A stretch of DNA of 64,000 nucleotides, from assembly GCA_002162795.1 (NCBI GenBank), contig MAAY01000026.1:42922-106921 (forward strand), read 5' to 3'. Positions 16,890 through 26,656 of the stretch are shown here, piece after piece; positions within the stretch are counted from its first letter, which is position 1; each line of letters begins with the position of its first letter. This DNA comes from Rhodobacterales bacterium 56_14_T64. GTDB lineage: Bacteria; Pseudomonadota; Alphaproteobacteria; Rhodobacterales; Rhodobacteraceae. Below the pieces are notes generated by a model. The model had not been told where the DNA came from, ran no database searches, and saw only the letters and a list, made by a program, of their open reading frames with translations. Both the position numbers and the translations under genes were made by a program.

Positions 16890-18161
16890 ATGACCGACGA
16901 AACTCTGAGTCTTGCCACCCTAAAGGCACAAAGCCCCAAAGCGCTGTTGGGGATGGCTGAAGAATTGGAAATCGAAAACGCCTCGACCATGCGCAAAGGC
17001 GAGATGATGTTCCAGATTCTGCGTGAACGCGCCGATGAAGGCTGGCAAATCTCTGGTGATGGTGTGTTGGAACTGTTGCAGGATGGATTTGGCTTCCTGC
17101 GCTCGCCGATGGCAAACTATCTGCCGGGTCCAGATGACATCTATGTTTCGCCCGAGATGATTCGTAAATTCTCGCTGCGCACTGGCGATACCATTGATGG
17201 GGTTATAAAGGCCCCACAGGAAGCTGAGCGTTATTTTGCTTTGTCCACTGTGGACCTGATCAACTTTGAAGATCCTGAAAAGGCTCGTCACAAGATCGCT
17301 TTTGATAACCTCACGCCGCTGTACCCGGATGAGCGACTGAAGATGGAAGTCGAAGACACGTCCAAAAAGGATCGCTCGGCCCGTGTGATCGACCTGGTGG
17401 CGCCAATCGGCAAGGGTCAGCGCGGCCTGATCGTGGCACCGCCGCGAACCGGTAAGACGGTGCTTTTACAGAATATTGCCCACTCGATCGAAAAAAATCA
17501 CCCCGAGTGTTACCTGATCGTGCTGCTGATCGACGAACGCCCCGAGGAAGTCACCGACATGCAGCGTTCGGTTGCTGGTGAAGTCGTATCCTCGACCTTT
17601 GATGAACCGGCCACACGTCACGTGGCAGTGGCTGAAATGGTCATTGAAAAGGCCAAGCGTTTGGTCGAGCATAAACGAGATGTTGTTATTCTCCTCGATT
17701 CGATCACAAGACTTGGTAGAGCGTTTAACACTGTTGTACCCTCTTCAGGCAAGGTTCTGACTGGTGGTGTGGACGCCAACGCTCTGCAACGGCCGAAACG
17801 CTTCTTTGGCGCCGCTCGTAACATCGAAGAAGGCGGCTCGTTGACCATCATCGCCACGGCTTTGATCGACACTGGTTCGCGCATGGATGAGGTGATCTTT
17901 GAAGAATTCAAAGGCACGGGTAACTCTGAAATCGTTCTGGATCGTAAGATTGCTGATAAACGCGTGTATCCGGCCATCGACATCCTCAAATCCGGCACTC
18001 GGAAAGAGGAACTGTTGATCAATAAGGTCGATTTGACCAAGACCTTTGTTCTGCGCCGGATTCTCAACCCAATGGGACCAACGGATGCGATTGAATTCCT
18101 GCTGTCGAAGCTGAAACAGACCAAGTCAAACAGCGATTTCTTCGACTCTATGAACACCTAG
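16890..18161 (+). CDS. rho: Transcription termination factor Rho
   Basis: Hexameric RNA-dependent ATPase that terminates transcription. The 423-residue protein has the N-terminal helical domain (1-48), the cold-shock-like RNA-binding domain with [18 protein letters not shown] (57-73), Walker A APPRTGKT (183-190), [13 protein letters not shown] with Walker [11 protein letters not shown] (Q-loop region), [20 protein letters not shown] and [10 protein letters not shown]. The ATG at 16890 is preferred because AAGGG lies about 10 bases upstream; a start 7 codons earlier sits inside the leader dyad. mnmE follows after 28 bases, so both may share a transcript. Confidence 0.97.
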   Translation: MTDETLSLATLKAQSPKALLGMAEELEIENASTMRKGEMMFQILRERADEGWQISGDGVLELLQDGFGFLRSPMANYLPGPDDIYVSPEMIRKFSLRTGDTIDGVIKAPQEAERYFALSTVDLINFEDPEKARHKIAFDNLTPLYPDERLKMEVEDTSKKDRSARVIDLVAPIGKGQRGLIVAPPRTGKTVLLQNIAHSIEKNHPECYLIVLLIDERPEEVTDMQRSVAGEVVSSTFDEPATRHVAVAEMVIEKAKRLVEHKRDVVILLDSITRLGRAFNTVVPSSGKVLTGGVDANALQRPKRFFGAARNIEEGGSLTIIATALIDTGSRMDEVIFEEFKGTGNSEIVLDRKIADKRVYPAIDILKSGTRKEELLINKVDLTKTFVLRRILNPMGPTDAIEFLLSKLKQTKSNSDFFDSMNT

Positions 18162-18189
18162 GCAAGCCGCTAGCCCGAAAGGCCAACCC

Positions 18190-19476
18190 ATGGATACGAT
18201 CTTTGCGTTGGCCTCGGCTCAGGGCAAGGCTGGAGTCGCGATAATCCGCGTTTCCGGCCCTATGGCTCATGATGCGGGTGCGCGGCTCTGTGGCGGCGCC
18301 CTGCCGACGCGTGGTACCAAACTACGGACACTGCGCGATGAAGACAGCGAACCACTCGACCAGGCATTGGTGCTAACTTTCGTGGCTCCAAATAGCTTTA
18401 CTGGAGAAAATGTCGTTGAATTTCAAATACATGGAAGTATTGCCGTCATATCTGCCGTGCTGGCGGAATTATCCAAATTTGACGGATTACGGCTTGCAGA
18501 ACCTGGGGAATTCACCCGCCGCGCATTGGAAAATGGCAACCTGGATCTAGCGCAGGTCGAGGGATTAGCAGATCTGATTGATGCAGAAACAGAAGCACAG
18601 CGAAAGCAAGCGCAAACCGTTCTTGCCGGCGGTTTGGGACAACTGGCCGAGCGTTGGCGTCGAGATCTGATACGCGCGGCTTCGTTGATCGAAGTTACCA
18701 TTGATTTTGCGGATGAAGATGTACCAGTTGACGTGACTCCTGAAGTTTCTGCACTTCTGTCAGGAGTGCAGGCCGATTTAGTGCAAGAAGCTACCGGTGT
18801 GGGCATTGCTGAACGAATTCGACATGGATTCGAGGTTGCCATCATCGGTGCGCCAAATGTTGGAAAATCAACACTTTTGAATGCCTTGGCTGGTCGTGAA
18901 GCCGCAATTACCTCGGAGTACGCGGGCACAACCCGTGACGTAATCGAGGTCCGCATGGATTTGGCTGGATTGCCAGTTACTTTACTGGATACGGCTGGCC
19001 TTCGAGAAACTGACGACCACGTCGAGGGTATGGGCATTGCCCTTGCGCGGAGACGCGCCGAGGATGCTGATCTACGTGTATTCTTAGTTGAGTCAGATGA
19101 CGCGCTGGATGTGAAAATGCAGCCGGATGACATTAGACTATTTCCAAAGGCTGATGTGCGAAAAGACGTTAAAGACGCCATTTCAGGGAAGACGGGGCAG
19201 GGAATCGACCAATTGATCTCCCATATATCAACTGTTCTACAGTCGAGATCGGCTCATGTGGGCATCGCCACGCGTGCCCGTCACCGCGACACCATGACGG
19301 CGGCTTTGTCGAGCCTTGAAAAATCACAAGAAATTCTTCAGCAGGGCCCTGAGTTATATGATATTGCTGCCGAAGAGATGCGGTCGGCCATTCGCTCCCT
19401 TGAGATGCTGGTGGGTCGGGTTGGTGTTGAAAGTCTGTTGGATGAGATTTTCTCCAGTTTTTGCCTTGGAAAATGA
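18190..19476 (+). CDS. mnmE: MnmE, tRNA modification GTPase
   Basis: With MnmG it makes the 5-carboxymethylaminomethyl group on wobble U34 of tRNAs, using tetrahydrofolate. The 428-residue protein has the N-terminal THF-binding domain (1-115, [16 protein letters not shown]), a helical domain, a G domain with P-loop GAPNVGKST (220-228), AGTTRD and DTAG (267-270), and a C-terminal FCLGK with the conserved Cys425 (usually CIGK). Odd: where G4 NKxD is expected, after the LRVFLV strand, the sequence is PKAD (319-322), so the Asn is missing. mnmG starts 3 to 12 bases later. Confidence 0.95.
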   Translation: MDTIFALASAQGKAGVAIIRVSGPMAHDAGARLCGGALPTRGTKLRTLRDEDSEPLDQALVLTFVAPNSFTGENVVEFQIHGSIAVISAVLAELSKFDGLRLAEPGEFTRRALENGNLDLAQVEGLADLIDAETEAQRKQAQTVLAGGLGQLAERWRRDLIRAASLIEVTIDFADEDVPVDVTPEVSALLSGVQADLVQEATGVGIAERIRHGFEVAIIGAPNVGKSTLLNALAGREAAITSEYAGTTRDVIEVRMDLAGLPVTLLDTAGLRETDDHVEGMGIALARRRAEDADLRVFLVESDDALDVKMQPDDIRLFPKADVRKDVKDAISGKTGQGIDQLISHISTVLQSRSAHVGIATRARHRDTMTAALSSLEKSQEILQQGPELYDIAAEEMRSAIRSLEMLVGRVGVESLLDEIFSSFCLGK

Positions 19477-19479
19477 GGA

Positions 19480-21363
19480 GTGTTTCACGTGAAACATTCA
19501 ACGTATGATGTGATAGTTGTCGGCGGAGGCCACGCCGGCACCGAAGCGGCACACGCTGCAGCCCGTATGGGCGCAAAGACCGCCCTGGTGACCCTGCGCC
19601 GCCGAGACATTGGGGTCATGTCCTGTAACCCAGCCATCGGAGGATTGGGTAAGGGCCATCTGGTGCGCGAAATCGACGCTCTGGACGGTGTCATGGGGCG
19701 CGTGGCTGATAGGGCCGGGATACAGTTTAGGCTGCTTAACCGACGCAAGGGCCCGGCCGTTCAAGGACCTCGTGCACAGGCAGATCGCACGATATATCGT
19801 AGTGAAATGCTGACCTTGACCGAAAATCAGGAAAATCTGCTCATCATCGAAGGTGAAGTAGTTGATTTCATGATGAAGGGCCAAAGCGTCGACGGGGTGG
19901 TGCTTGCGGATGGTTCCGAGATTCCCAGTCGCACAGTCATCCTGACGTCCGGGACGTTCCTGCGCGGAGTCATTCATATTGGGGACATCGCTCGACCAGG
20001 TGGGCGAATGGGTGATAGGCCCTCGATAAAATTGGCAGAACGGATGGATCAGTTCGGTCTGCCACTAGGACGCTTGAAAACAGGAACGCCGCCACGTTTG
20101 GATGGACGGACGATCAACTGGGAAGGCTTGGAAACCCAACCCGGTGATGAAGATCCAACCTTCTTTTCCTTTCTGACAAAAAAGACCCAAGCCCCACAGA
20201 TATCCTGTGGCATCACGCATACCAATGAACGTACTCACCAAATTATCCAAGATAACCTGGAACGATCCGCAATGTACGGTGGTCATATCGATGGGGTAGG
20301 GCCACGCTATTGCCCTTCAATTGAAGATAAAGTTGTCCGATTCGCCGACAAAACGTCTCATCAGATCTTCTTGGAACCTGAAGGGGCCAATGACCATACG
20401 GTCTATCCTAATGGAATTTCCACCAGCCTGCCGGAAGACGTTCAAGCAGATTACGTCCATTCCATTGTCGGCCTCGAGCATGCAGTTATTCTGCAACCAG
20501 GGTATGCCATTGAGTATGACTATGTTGATCCCAGATCATTGTCTTTGGATCTGTCCCTCAGAGATGTCCCAGGGTTGTACTTGGCAGGCCAGATAAATGG
20601 CACAACTGGGTACGAGGAGGCGGCAGCACAGGGCATGGTCGCCGGCCTAAACGCTGCGAACCGTTGTTTGGGCAAAGGAGAAGTGAGCTTTAGCCGTTCA
20701 AACAGCTACATCGGCGTTATGATTGATGATCTCACTACAAATGGAGTCTCAGAGCCTTACCGCATGTTCACGTCGAGGGCAGAATTTCGGCTATCGCTCA
20801 GGGCGGACAATGCCGATCAACGCTTGACACCTATGGCAATTACCCTTTGCTGCTGTAGCGAGATACGAAAACTCGACTTTTCATCGAAAATGGATAAGTT
20901 GAAATATGCTCGGGTGCTGTTGGATGAAAAATCGTACACTCCCAAACAAATAGCCGCGTCCGGCATACGTATCAGCCAGGATGGCACTCGGCGGAGTGGA
21001 CACAATGTGTTGGCTTTTCCTGATGTAGAATTTGAGGACATAATTCCTCTTAATCCAGAATTGAGTAAGGTTAGTCTGGAAATTCGTCGTCAAGTTGAGC
21101 GAGATGCAATATATGCGAACTATATCGAACGTCAGAACCGCGAAATATCTGCAATGAAACGGGATGAGATGCATGTTATCCCCCAGGAACTGGACTTTTC
21201 CAGCATTTCAGGCCTCTCAAATGAGTTGCAGCAAAAACTACGAATGACCAAACCGCACAATTTGGCACAGGCTGCCCGCATTGATGGGATGACTCCAGCC
21301 GCACTGGCCTTAATCCTCGCGCGTTTGCGACGTGATTCCAAATTTCAAGAGAGGCGAGCATGA
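19480..21363 (+). CDS. mnmG: MnmG, tRNA U34 modification flavoenzyme
   Basis: FAD-dependent partner of MnmE. The protein of about 627 residues has the dinucleotide-binding [64 protein letters not shown] and [15 protein letters not shown] at the C-terminus, all typical. The start is uncertain: GTG at 19480 gives MFHVKHS, but GTG at 19489 has TGAGGAG at a better 8-base spacing. Either way the start codon lies in parS. The segment after [14 protein letters not shown] ([14 protein letters not shown]) is divergent and cysteine-rich compared with what I expect of the family. Its codons are more AT-rich than flanking genes. rsmG overlaps by ATGA. Confidence 0.95.
   Translation: MFHVKHSTYDVIVVGGGHAGTEAAHAAARMGAKTALVTLRRRDIGVMSCNPAIGGLGKGHLVREIDALDGVMGRVADRAGIQFRLLNRRKGPAVQGPRAQADRTIYRSEMLTLTENQENLLIIEGEVVDFMMKGQSVDGVVLADGSEIPSRTVILTSGTFLRGVIHIGDIARPGGRMGDRPSIKLAERMDQFGLPLGRLKTGTPPRLDGRTINWEGLETQPGDEDPTFFSFLTKKTQAPQISCGITHTNERTHQIIQDNLERSAMYGGHIDGVGPRYCPSIEDKVVRFADKTSHQIFLEPEGANDHTVYPNGISTSLPEDVQADYVHSIVGLEHAVILQPGYAIEYDYVDPRSLSLDLSLRDVPGLYLAGQINGTTGYEEAAAQGMVAGLNAANRCLGKGEVSFSRSNSYIGVMIDDLTTNGVSEPYRMFTSRAEFRLSLRADNADQRLTPMAITLCCCSEIRKLDFSSKMDKLKYARVLLDEKSYTPKQIAASGIRISQDGTRRSGHNVLAFPDVEFEDIIPLNPELSKVSLEIRRQVERDAIYANYIERQNREISAMKRDEMHVIPQELDFSSISGLSNELQQKLRMTKPHNLAQAARIDGMTPAALALILARLRRDSKFQERRA
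19481..19496. promoter_or_regulatory. parS centromere site (perfect) at the mnmG start
   Basis: TGTTTCACGTGAAACA, the exact 16-bp consensus palindrome recognised by chromosomal ParB (Spo0J) proteins. It overlaps the mnmG start codon(s) and lies 3.3 kb from parB and about 3.2 kb from the candidate origin. Confidence 0.95.
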
Positions 21364-21977
21364 GTCACCATGATCTGTTGAACCGTCTAAATGTTTCACG
21401 TGAAACTATGGAGCGGTTGGAAATCTTTGAACAGGTGATCCGTAAATGGAATCCCAAAATCAACCTCGTCTCTCGTTCTAGTCTGGAAGATTTGTGGACG
21501 AGACATATAGTGGACTCCATTCAGGTGTTCAGAAGCTCCCCCGAATCGAAGAGTTGGGTTGATTTGGGCAGTGGTGGTGGTTTTCCAGGTGTAATTGTTG
21601 CCATTTTGGCGGCAGATGAAGTTCCTGAAATGGCTGTAACACTCATTGAAAGCGATCAACGAAAGTCAGTGTTTCTGCGCACGGCCGCGCGAGAATGTGG
21701 TGCCAAAGTTCAGGTCCTCAGTCAACGTATTGAATCGGTTGATCCACAACAGGCTCAGGTACTATCGGCTCGGGCACTGGCAGATCTTAATGTTTTGTTA
21801 GGATATACCCATCGTCATCTCCATGACGACGGGACGGCCATGTTCCCCAAGGGTGTCACCTGGAAAAAAGAGCTGGAAGAGGCGCGTCGGCATTGGCGTT
21901 TTGATGTAGAACCAATTACAAGTTTGACTGAACCTGACGCCGTCATTTTGAAAGTAAGGGGAGTGGCCCGTGTCTGA
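21360..21977 (+). CDS. rsmG: RsmG, 16S rRNA G527 N7-methyltransferase
   Basis: Methylates 16S rRNA at G527. The 205-residue protein begins [36 protein letters not shown], a typical GidB N-terminus, then LWTRHIVDS and the SAM-binding loop [10 protein letters not shown] (68-77). The NVSRET codons (residues 11-16) carry a parS site. The ATG overlaps the mnmG stop by four bases, and the stop overlaps the parA GTG start region by eight. Gene order mnmG-rsmG-parA-parB is conserved near bacterial origins. Confidence 0.95.
   Translation: MSHHDLLNRLNVSRETMERLEIFEQVIRKWNPKINLVSRSSLEDLWTRHIVDSIQVFRSSPESKSWVDLGSGGGFPGVIVAILAADEVPEMAVTLIESDQRKSVFLRTAARECGAKVQVLSQRIESVDPQQAQVLSARALADLNVLLGYTHRHLHDDGTAMFPKGVTWKKELEEARRHWRFDVEPITSLTEPDAVILKVRGVARV
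21392..21407. promoter_or_regulatory. parS site (15/16) inside rsmG
   Basis: TGTTTCACGTGAAACT differs from the consensus only at the last base, outside the 14-bp core. It is read through as NVSRET in RsmG, so it must satisfy both protein and centromere constraints. It is 1.9 kb from the perfect site and 0.6 kb before parA. Confidence 0.92.
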
Positions 21978-22779
21978 TCTATCCCGCCCATCTGGGCCTC
22001 GCATTATTGCGATCGCTAATCAGAAAGGTGGAGTGGGAAAGACCACCACCACTATCAATCTGGCTTCTGCCCTGGTGGAAACTGGCCTGCGCGTGCTGGT
22101 TGTTGACTTGGATCCGCAAGGAAACGCCTCCACCGGTTTAGGAATAGACGCTGCAGATCGCGAACTGACAACCTACGATCTATTGATTGGGGAAGTTCCG
22201 TTGCAGGATGTTATCCGAGAAACAGAAATCGAAGATCTTTGCATTGTTCCCGCGACTGTTGATCTAAGCTCGGCCGATATTGAGCTTATCTCTAATGAGC
22301 GACGTAGTTTTCTTTTGCACGATGCGCTTCGTCAAAAAGATATGGACGAATACGAGTGGGACTATGTCCTGATTGACTGTCCTCCTTCGCTGAACCTATT
22401 GACCGTCAATGCGATGATCGCGGCACATTCGGTTCTTATCCCACTGCAGAGCGAGTTTTTTGCCCTGGAAGGGGTGTCGCAGCTGATGATGACAATCCGA
22501 GAAGTGCGGCAAACGGCGAATTCTGAATTGCGTATCGAGGGTATCGTTCTAACGATGTACGACAAACGCAATAACCTGTCACAGCAGGTGGAACAGGACG
22601 CGCGCGACAATTTGGGGGATTTGGTGTTCGAAACCAAGATTCCTCGCAATGTGCGGGTCAGCGAAGCGCCGTCTTATGCTCTTCCGGTGCTGCAGTACGA
22701 TTCTAATTCACAAGGTGCCCAAGCCTATCGGTCATTGGCCGATGAGTTGGTAAAAAGGCACCAAAGACTAGCCGCGTAA
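21970..22779 (+). CDS. parA: ParA chromosome partitioning ATPase
   Basis: Walker-type ATPase that moves ParB-parS complexes along the nucleoid. The 269-residue protein has the deviant Walker A KGGVGKTTT (19-27), DLDPQGNASTGLG, the Walker B strand YVLIDCPPSLNLLTVNA and IPLQSEFFALEG, matching chromosomal ParA/Soj. It starts with GTG at 21970 inside rsmG. parB follows after 17 bases. Together with two nearby parS sites this is a complete partition system. Confidence 0.97.
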   Translation: MSDLSRPSGPRIIAIANQKGGVGKTTTTINLASALVETGLRVLVVDLDPQGNASTGLGIDAADRELTTYDLLIGEVPLQDVIRETEIEDLCIVPATVDLSSADIELISNERRSFLLHDALRQKDMDEYEWDYVLIDCPPSLNLLTVNAMIAAHSVLIPLQSEFFALEGVSQLMMTIREVRQTANSELRIEGIVLTMYDKRNNLSQQVEQDARDNLGDLVFETKIPRNVRVSEAPSYALPVLQYDSNSQGAQAYRSLADELVKRHQRLAA

Positions 22780-22796
22780 CCAAGGGAGAATTGAAT

Positions 22797-23690
22797 ATGG
22801 CGAATACAAAGGGTAAACCTCGCGGCCTTGGACGTGGATTGTCGGCTCTTATGGCGGATGTGAACCCAGAGCAAATTGCCGCAGTCGAGAGATCGCCCCG
22901 GAACACTGAGGTTTTTGTACCGATTGAAAAGGTCATGGCCAATCCAGAGCAGCCTCGCCGACAGTTTGTGCAGGTGGATCTGGACGATCTTACTGCCTCG
23001 ATCAAGGAAAAGGGTGTTCTGCAGCCATTGATCGTGCGTCCACGGGATGGTGGGATGTACGAAATCGTTGCAGGCGAACGCCGCTGGCGTGCGTCTCAGG
23101 CGGCGCAATTGCACGAAGTTCCCGTGCTTATTCGCGACTACTCTGACGTCGAAGTGATGGAAGTGGCGCTGATTGAGAACATCCAGCGGGCAGATCTGAA
23201 CGCATTGGAAGAGGCACAAAGCTACAAGCTTCTGATGGAGAAGTTTGGCCATACCCAGGAAAGAATGGCCGAGGCTTTGGGCAAAAGCCGCAGCCATATC
23301 GCCAATTTGGTGCGCTTGTTGCATTTACCGGATGATGTGCAGGTTCTTGTTCAAGAACGAAAATTGTCAGCGGGTCATGCTCGGGCTCTGATCACGTCAG
23401 ACAATGCGTCGGAACTAGCTAAGAAAATCGTCAAGGGTGGATTGTCTGTTCGGGCGACTGAGGCACTGGTTAAAAAGGATGCTGCCGGCGATGAGCCGCG
23501 CGCTCCGAAGCAGCTTAAGAAGCTGGTGGAAAAGGACGCCGATACCCGGGCATTGGAAAATGATCTATCGGCGATTTTGCGGATGGGAGTGTCGATTGAT
23601 CACAAGACTGGCGGCGAGTCCGGATCGGTGACTATTTCATATGATAGCTTGGATCAGCTGGACGAACTTTGCGGCGTTCTCAGCCGTTAG
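22797..23690 (+). CDS. parB: ParB, CTPase/parS-binding partition protein
   Basis: Binds parS and spreads as a CTP-dependent clamp. The 297-residue protein has a basic N-terminal LGRGLSALM (ParA-stimulating motif, 11-19), the CTP-binding GERRWR (93-98) and ENIQRADLN (127-135) boxes, and a helix-turn-helix around residues 152-175. The ATG at 22797 has GGGAGA 7 bases upstream; a TTG two codons earlier is less likely. The last 11 bases overlap the 3' end of the convergent DUF454 gene, and no terminator is visible between them. Confidence 0.96.
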   Translation: MANTKGKPRGLGRGLSALMADVNPEQIAAVERSPRNTEVFVPIEKVMANPEQPRRQFVQVDLDDLTASIKEKGVLQPLIVRPRDGGMYEIVAGERRWRASQAAQLHEVPVLIRDYSDVEVMEVALIENIQRADLNALEEAQSYKLLMEKFGHTQERMAEALGKSRSHIANLVRLLHLPDDVQVLVQERKLSAGHARALITSDNASELAKKIVKGGLSVRATEALVKKDAAGDEPRAPKQLKKLVEKDADTRALENDLSAILRMGVSIDHKTGGESGSVTISYDSLDQLDELCGVLSR

Positions 23691-24033
23691 GGCGTGTCCA
23701 GATAAAGACCAAGACGCAACTGAGAACCACGGACTGAATGATCAGAATGTGACTGGGAGCTCCCAGAAATAATGAGAGCGAGAACACGGCGGCAATCGAC
23801 AGGGTTGCCGCCTTTTTTGCGCCTGGGCGAATGGCTCGGTGGTCATGCCAATCCTGGATCATTGGGCCAAATACTTTGTGTGAGAGGATCCAACCGTGGA
23901 GACGTTCGGATGAATTTGCAAAGAAGTAGGCGGCCAGCAATAGAAATGGGACGGTAGGAAGTAACGGCAAAACAATGCCGACAATTGCCAACGCAACGCA
24001 GATAAGTCCCAGTCCAGCATACAAAAATCGCAT
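23680..24033 (-). CDS. DUF454 (YbaN-like) membrane protein
   Basis: A 117-residue integral membrane protein with DUF454 features: YAGLGLICVALAIVGIVLPLLPTVPFLLLAAYFFANSS in the first third (glycine/proline hairpin GIVLPLLPTVPFLL) and two more hydrophobic segments at the C-terminus. The start at 24033 leaves 7 bases after the hemW stop; a longer form would overlap hemW by 32 bases. Function unknown. It is probably the last gene of rph-rdgB-hemW-DUF454. Confidence 0.85.
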   Translation of the reverse strand: MRFLYAGLGLICVALAIVGIVLPLLPTVPFLLLAAYFFANSSERLHGWILSHKVFGPMIQDWHDHRAIRPGAKKAATLSIAAVFSLSLFLGAPSHILIIQSVVLSCVLVFIWTRPNG

Positions 24034-24040
24034 TTTTTTG

Positions 24041-25195
24041 CTAATCCGCCAATAGTTCACGTAAAACCGCATTCAACACCGCACGGCCCTGATCTGTGGC
24101 GCGCAGTATGGATCCTGTCTGAACTACCATCCCCATCTGCAACAAGTCCTGAATTTTGTTGTGGGGCAGGGGGTGACCTGCCAGTTGAGCATAACGTTCG
24201 GCATCTATCCCCTCGATAAGGCGCATCCCCATCATAAGGTGCTCAGCACTATACTCATCAGGCTCTAGTCTGGTGTTGACGCAATCACCTGATCCCTCGG
24301 ATACCGCCTTTAGCCATGCCCCAGGGGCGCGGGTGCTTTCGGTGGCAAACCGGGTTCCGTTAAGGGTTAGACGGCCGTGTGCGCCGGGGCCAATGCCAAC
24401 GTAGTCGCCGTAGCGCCAATAGATCAGGTTGTGTCGGGACTCGGCGCCTGGACGGGCGTGGTTTGATACCTCGTAGGCTGGCATTCCATGTTCACCGCAG
24501 ATTTCTTGTGTCGCGTGATACATGTCGGCGGCGGAGTCGTCACTGGGCAGGTTGCGCAATTTGCCTCGGGCATAGCGGTCGCCAAAGGCGGTGCCTTCTT
24601 CGATGGTCAGTTGGTATAGCGACAGGTGGTCAATCGCCATCGACAGGGCCTGCTTTAGTTCTTGCTGCCAGTCCTTTAGCGTCTGCCCCTGGCGCGCATA
24701 GATGAGATCAAAGCTAACCCGGTCAAAGCAGTTCCGGGCGACGTCAAAGGCGGCACGCGCTTCGGCCACCGAGTGAATGCGACCCAGCCGGCGCAGGTCT
24801 TCGTCGTTCAACGCTTGAATGCCCATGGATATGCGGTTCACGCCGGCGTCACGATACCCTGCAAAGCGACCAGCCTCGACCGAGCCTGGATTGGCCTCTA
24901 GCGTGATTTCAATGTCATTGGCAAAGGGCCAAATATCGCGGGCGGCTTCGATCACCGCCGCAACGGTTTCTGGCAACATCAACGATGGGGTGCCGCCGCC
25001 AAAGAAGATCGCATTTAGAACCCGGTTTGGAACCAGCTGTGCATGGCGCTTGAGCTCACTCACATAGGCCTTAACCCATTCTTTTTGATTGATATTGGCG
25101 GTTACGTGGCTGTTGAAGTCACAATAGGGGCATTTGGCTTGGCAAAACGGCCAATGTACATACAGGCCAAAGCCCCCATTGCGCCAATCATCCAC
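24041..25195 (-). CDS. hemW: HemW, radical-SAM haem chaperone
   Basis: HemN-like radical SAM protein. The 384-residue protein begins [17 protein letters not shown] with the cluster motif CQAKCPYC (Cys18, 22, 25), FFGGGTPSL, and HNLIYWRYGDYVGIGPGAHG, which marks the HemW branch rather than coproporphyrinogen dehydrogenase; it lacks the N-terminal extension of HemN. The GTG start at 25195 overlaps the rdgB stop by 8 bases. An ATG 27 codons upstream would place unrelated sequence antisense-like within rdgB and is rejected. HemW in other bacteria delivers haem to membrane proteins; that is family knowledge. Confidence 0.92.
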   Translation of the reverse strand: MDDWRNGGFGLYVHWPFCQAKCPYCDFNSHVTANINQKEWVKAYVSELKRHAQLVPNRVLNAIFFGGGTPSLMLPETVAAVIEAARDIWPFANDIEITLEANPGSVEAGRFAGYRDAGVNRISMGIQALNDEDLRRLGRIHSVAEARAAFDVARNCFDRVSFDLIYARQGQTLKDWQQELKQALSMAIDHLSLYQLTIEEGTAFGDRYARGKLRNLPSDDSAADMYHATQEICGEHGMPAYEVSNHARPGAESRHNLIYWRYGDYVGIGPGAHGRLTLNGTRFATESTRAPGAWLKAVSEGSGDCVNTRLEPDEYSAEHLMMGMRLIEGIDAERYAQLAGHPLPHNKIQDLLQMGMVVQTGSILRATDQGRAVLNAVLRELLAD

Positions 25196-25802
25196 CGAAA
25201 CAGGCCTCGACGAACTTGCGCACCGCTTGGCCGCGGTGGCTGATCTTGTGCTTTTCTGCCGGCGGCATCTGGGCACAGGTCACGCCCAATCCATCGGGTT
25301 GAAACATCGGGTCATAACCAAAACCATGGTCGCCCCGAATTGGCCAGATTAGCTGGCCGGGCATCACACCCTCAAACACCTCGTCATGGCCATCAGGCCA
25401 AGCCAGCACCAGGGTGCAGCGGAACTGAGCGCTGCGCGGGGAGGGCGCATTGACTGCCTCCAGTTCTTCATGGGCCCGGGTCATGGCCATCATGAAATCG
25501 CGGCCATCTCCGGTTTCAGCCCAATCGGCGGTATAGACACCGGGAGCGCCATTCAGCGCGTCGATGGTGATGCCCGAGTCGTCCGACAGAGACGGCAAGC
25601 CAGTGGCTTGTGCGGCGGCGTGCGCCTTGATGCGGGCGTTGCCGACAAAAGTGTCTTCAGTCTCTTCCGGCTCTGGCAGGTCCATTTCACCGGCGCTAAC
25701 CACTGTGACACCGTAAGGGGAGAGGAGAAGGGTCATCTCCTCCAGTTTACCCTTGTTATGAGTGGCGAGCAGCAGTTTGCCGCCGGTGAATTGACGTGTC
25801 AT
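25188..25802 (-). CDS. rdgB: RdgB, XTP/dITP pyrophosphatase
   Basis: Removes inosine- and xanthosine-type NTPs from the pool. The 204-residue protein has the substrate loop [14 protein letters not shown] (residues 10-23), [25 protein letters not shown] with catalytic acidic residues, [12 protein letters not shown], and [14 protein letters not shown]. It overlaps rph by four bases upstream and hemW by eight downstream, giving a tight operon rph-rdgB-hemW. Confidence 0.95.
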   Translation of the reverse strand: MTRQFTGGKLLLATHNKGKLEEMTLLLSPYGVTVVSAGEMDLPEPEETEDTFVGNARIKAHAAAQATGLPSLSDDSGITIDALNGAPGVYTADWAETGDGRDFMMAMTRAHEELEAVNAPSPRSAQFRCTLVLAWPDGHDEVFEGVMPGQLIWPIRGDHGFGYDPMFQPDGLGVTCAQMPPAEKHKISHRGQAVRKFVEACFGG

Positions 25803-26512
25803 GCGCAGGCAGCCTTTTGCATTTCGGCCAGCTCGGACGTGCCCTGTTCGGCCAGATCCATCAACTGGTTCATCTGATCGCGTGAGAACACCGACCCTTC
25901 AGCCGACATTTGAACTTCGATCAGTTTGCCCGATCCGGTCATGATAAAGTTACCGTCAACGCCAGCCTCGGAATCTTCTGGGTAATCAAGATCCAGTACC
26001 ACTTGGCCGGCATAGATGCCGCAAGAGATTGCTGCAACCGGATCAATCAGCGGGTCCATTTTGACGTCGCCGGCTTTCATCAGTTTGTTGACCGCGAGAC
26101 GCAAAGCGACCCAACCACCTGTGATAGAGGCACATCGGGTGCCGCCATCGGCCTGCAAGACGTCACAATCAACGGTGATCTGTCGCTCACCCAAGGCAAC
26201 CCGATCAACGCCGGCCCGTAGGGCACGACCAATCAGGCGTTGGATCTCGACGGTTCGGCCACCCTGCTTGCCGGCAGCAGCTTCGCGTCGCATCCGGGTA
26301 TTGGTGGCGCGCGGCAGCATTCCGTATTCAGCAGTGACCCAACCCAGGCCGGAGCCCTTGATGAACGACGGCACCCGCGGCTCAATCGATGCGGTGCACA
26401 GCACATGAGTGTCACCCATTTTGATCAGGCATGAGCCTTCGGCGTGCCTGGTGAATCCAGTCTCGATAGAGACGGGGCGCATTTGGTTCAATTCTCGGCC
26501 TGAAGGTCGCAT
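25799..26512 (-). CDS. rph: Ribonuclease PH
   Basis: Phosphorolytic 3'-5' exoribonuclease that trims tRNA 3' ends. The 237-residue protein begins [27 protein letters not shown], then [17 protein letters not shown], the [10 protein letters not shown] phosphate-site arginines, and [18 protein letters not shown]. It is divergent from hrcA, a known alphaproteobacterial order. Full length with no anomaly. Confidence 0.96.
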   Translation of the reverse strand: MRPSGRELNQMRPVSIETGFTRHAEGSCLIKMGDTHVLCTASIEPRVPSFIKGSGLGWVTAEYGMLPRATNTRMRREAAAGKQGGRTVEIQRLIGRALRAGVDRVALGERQITVDCDVLQADGGTRCASITGGWVALRLAVNKLMKAGDVKMDPLIDPVAAISCGIYAGQVVLDLDYPEDSEAGVDGNFIMTGSGKLIEVQMSAEGSVFSRDQMNQLMDLAEQGTSELAEMQKAACA

Positions 26513-26656
26513 AGGTTATCCTTTGTTTGTTGGCTCCGGGATAGCCGCCGGCGCCCTTGTGATGCAAGCCTGATTGACCTTTTGCCTTAAGCCTCTTTAA
26601 TGGCAGGCCAGCCCCAAGTGACTTATACTGTGGGTCAGACGACAGCTGGGAACCAG

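Noticed and set aside
22725..23324. Long antisense open frame opposite parB
   Set aside because: Opposite a well-supported ParB; composition is that of a complementary shadow with no motif.
25196..25276. 27-codon N-terminal extension of hemW
   Set aside because: Lies in rdgB, no similarity to the HemW family; the GTG at 25195 gives the expected N-terminus.
26513..26656. Search for a CIRCE operator before hrcA
   Set aside because: No TTAGCACTC / GAGTGCTAA pair is present, and no good sigma-32 promoter either.
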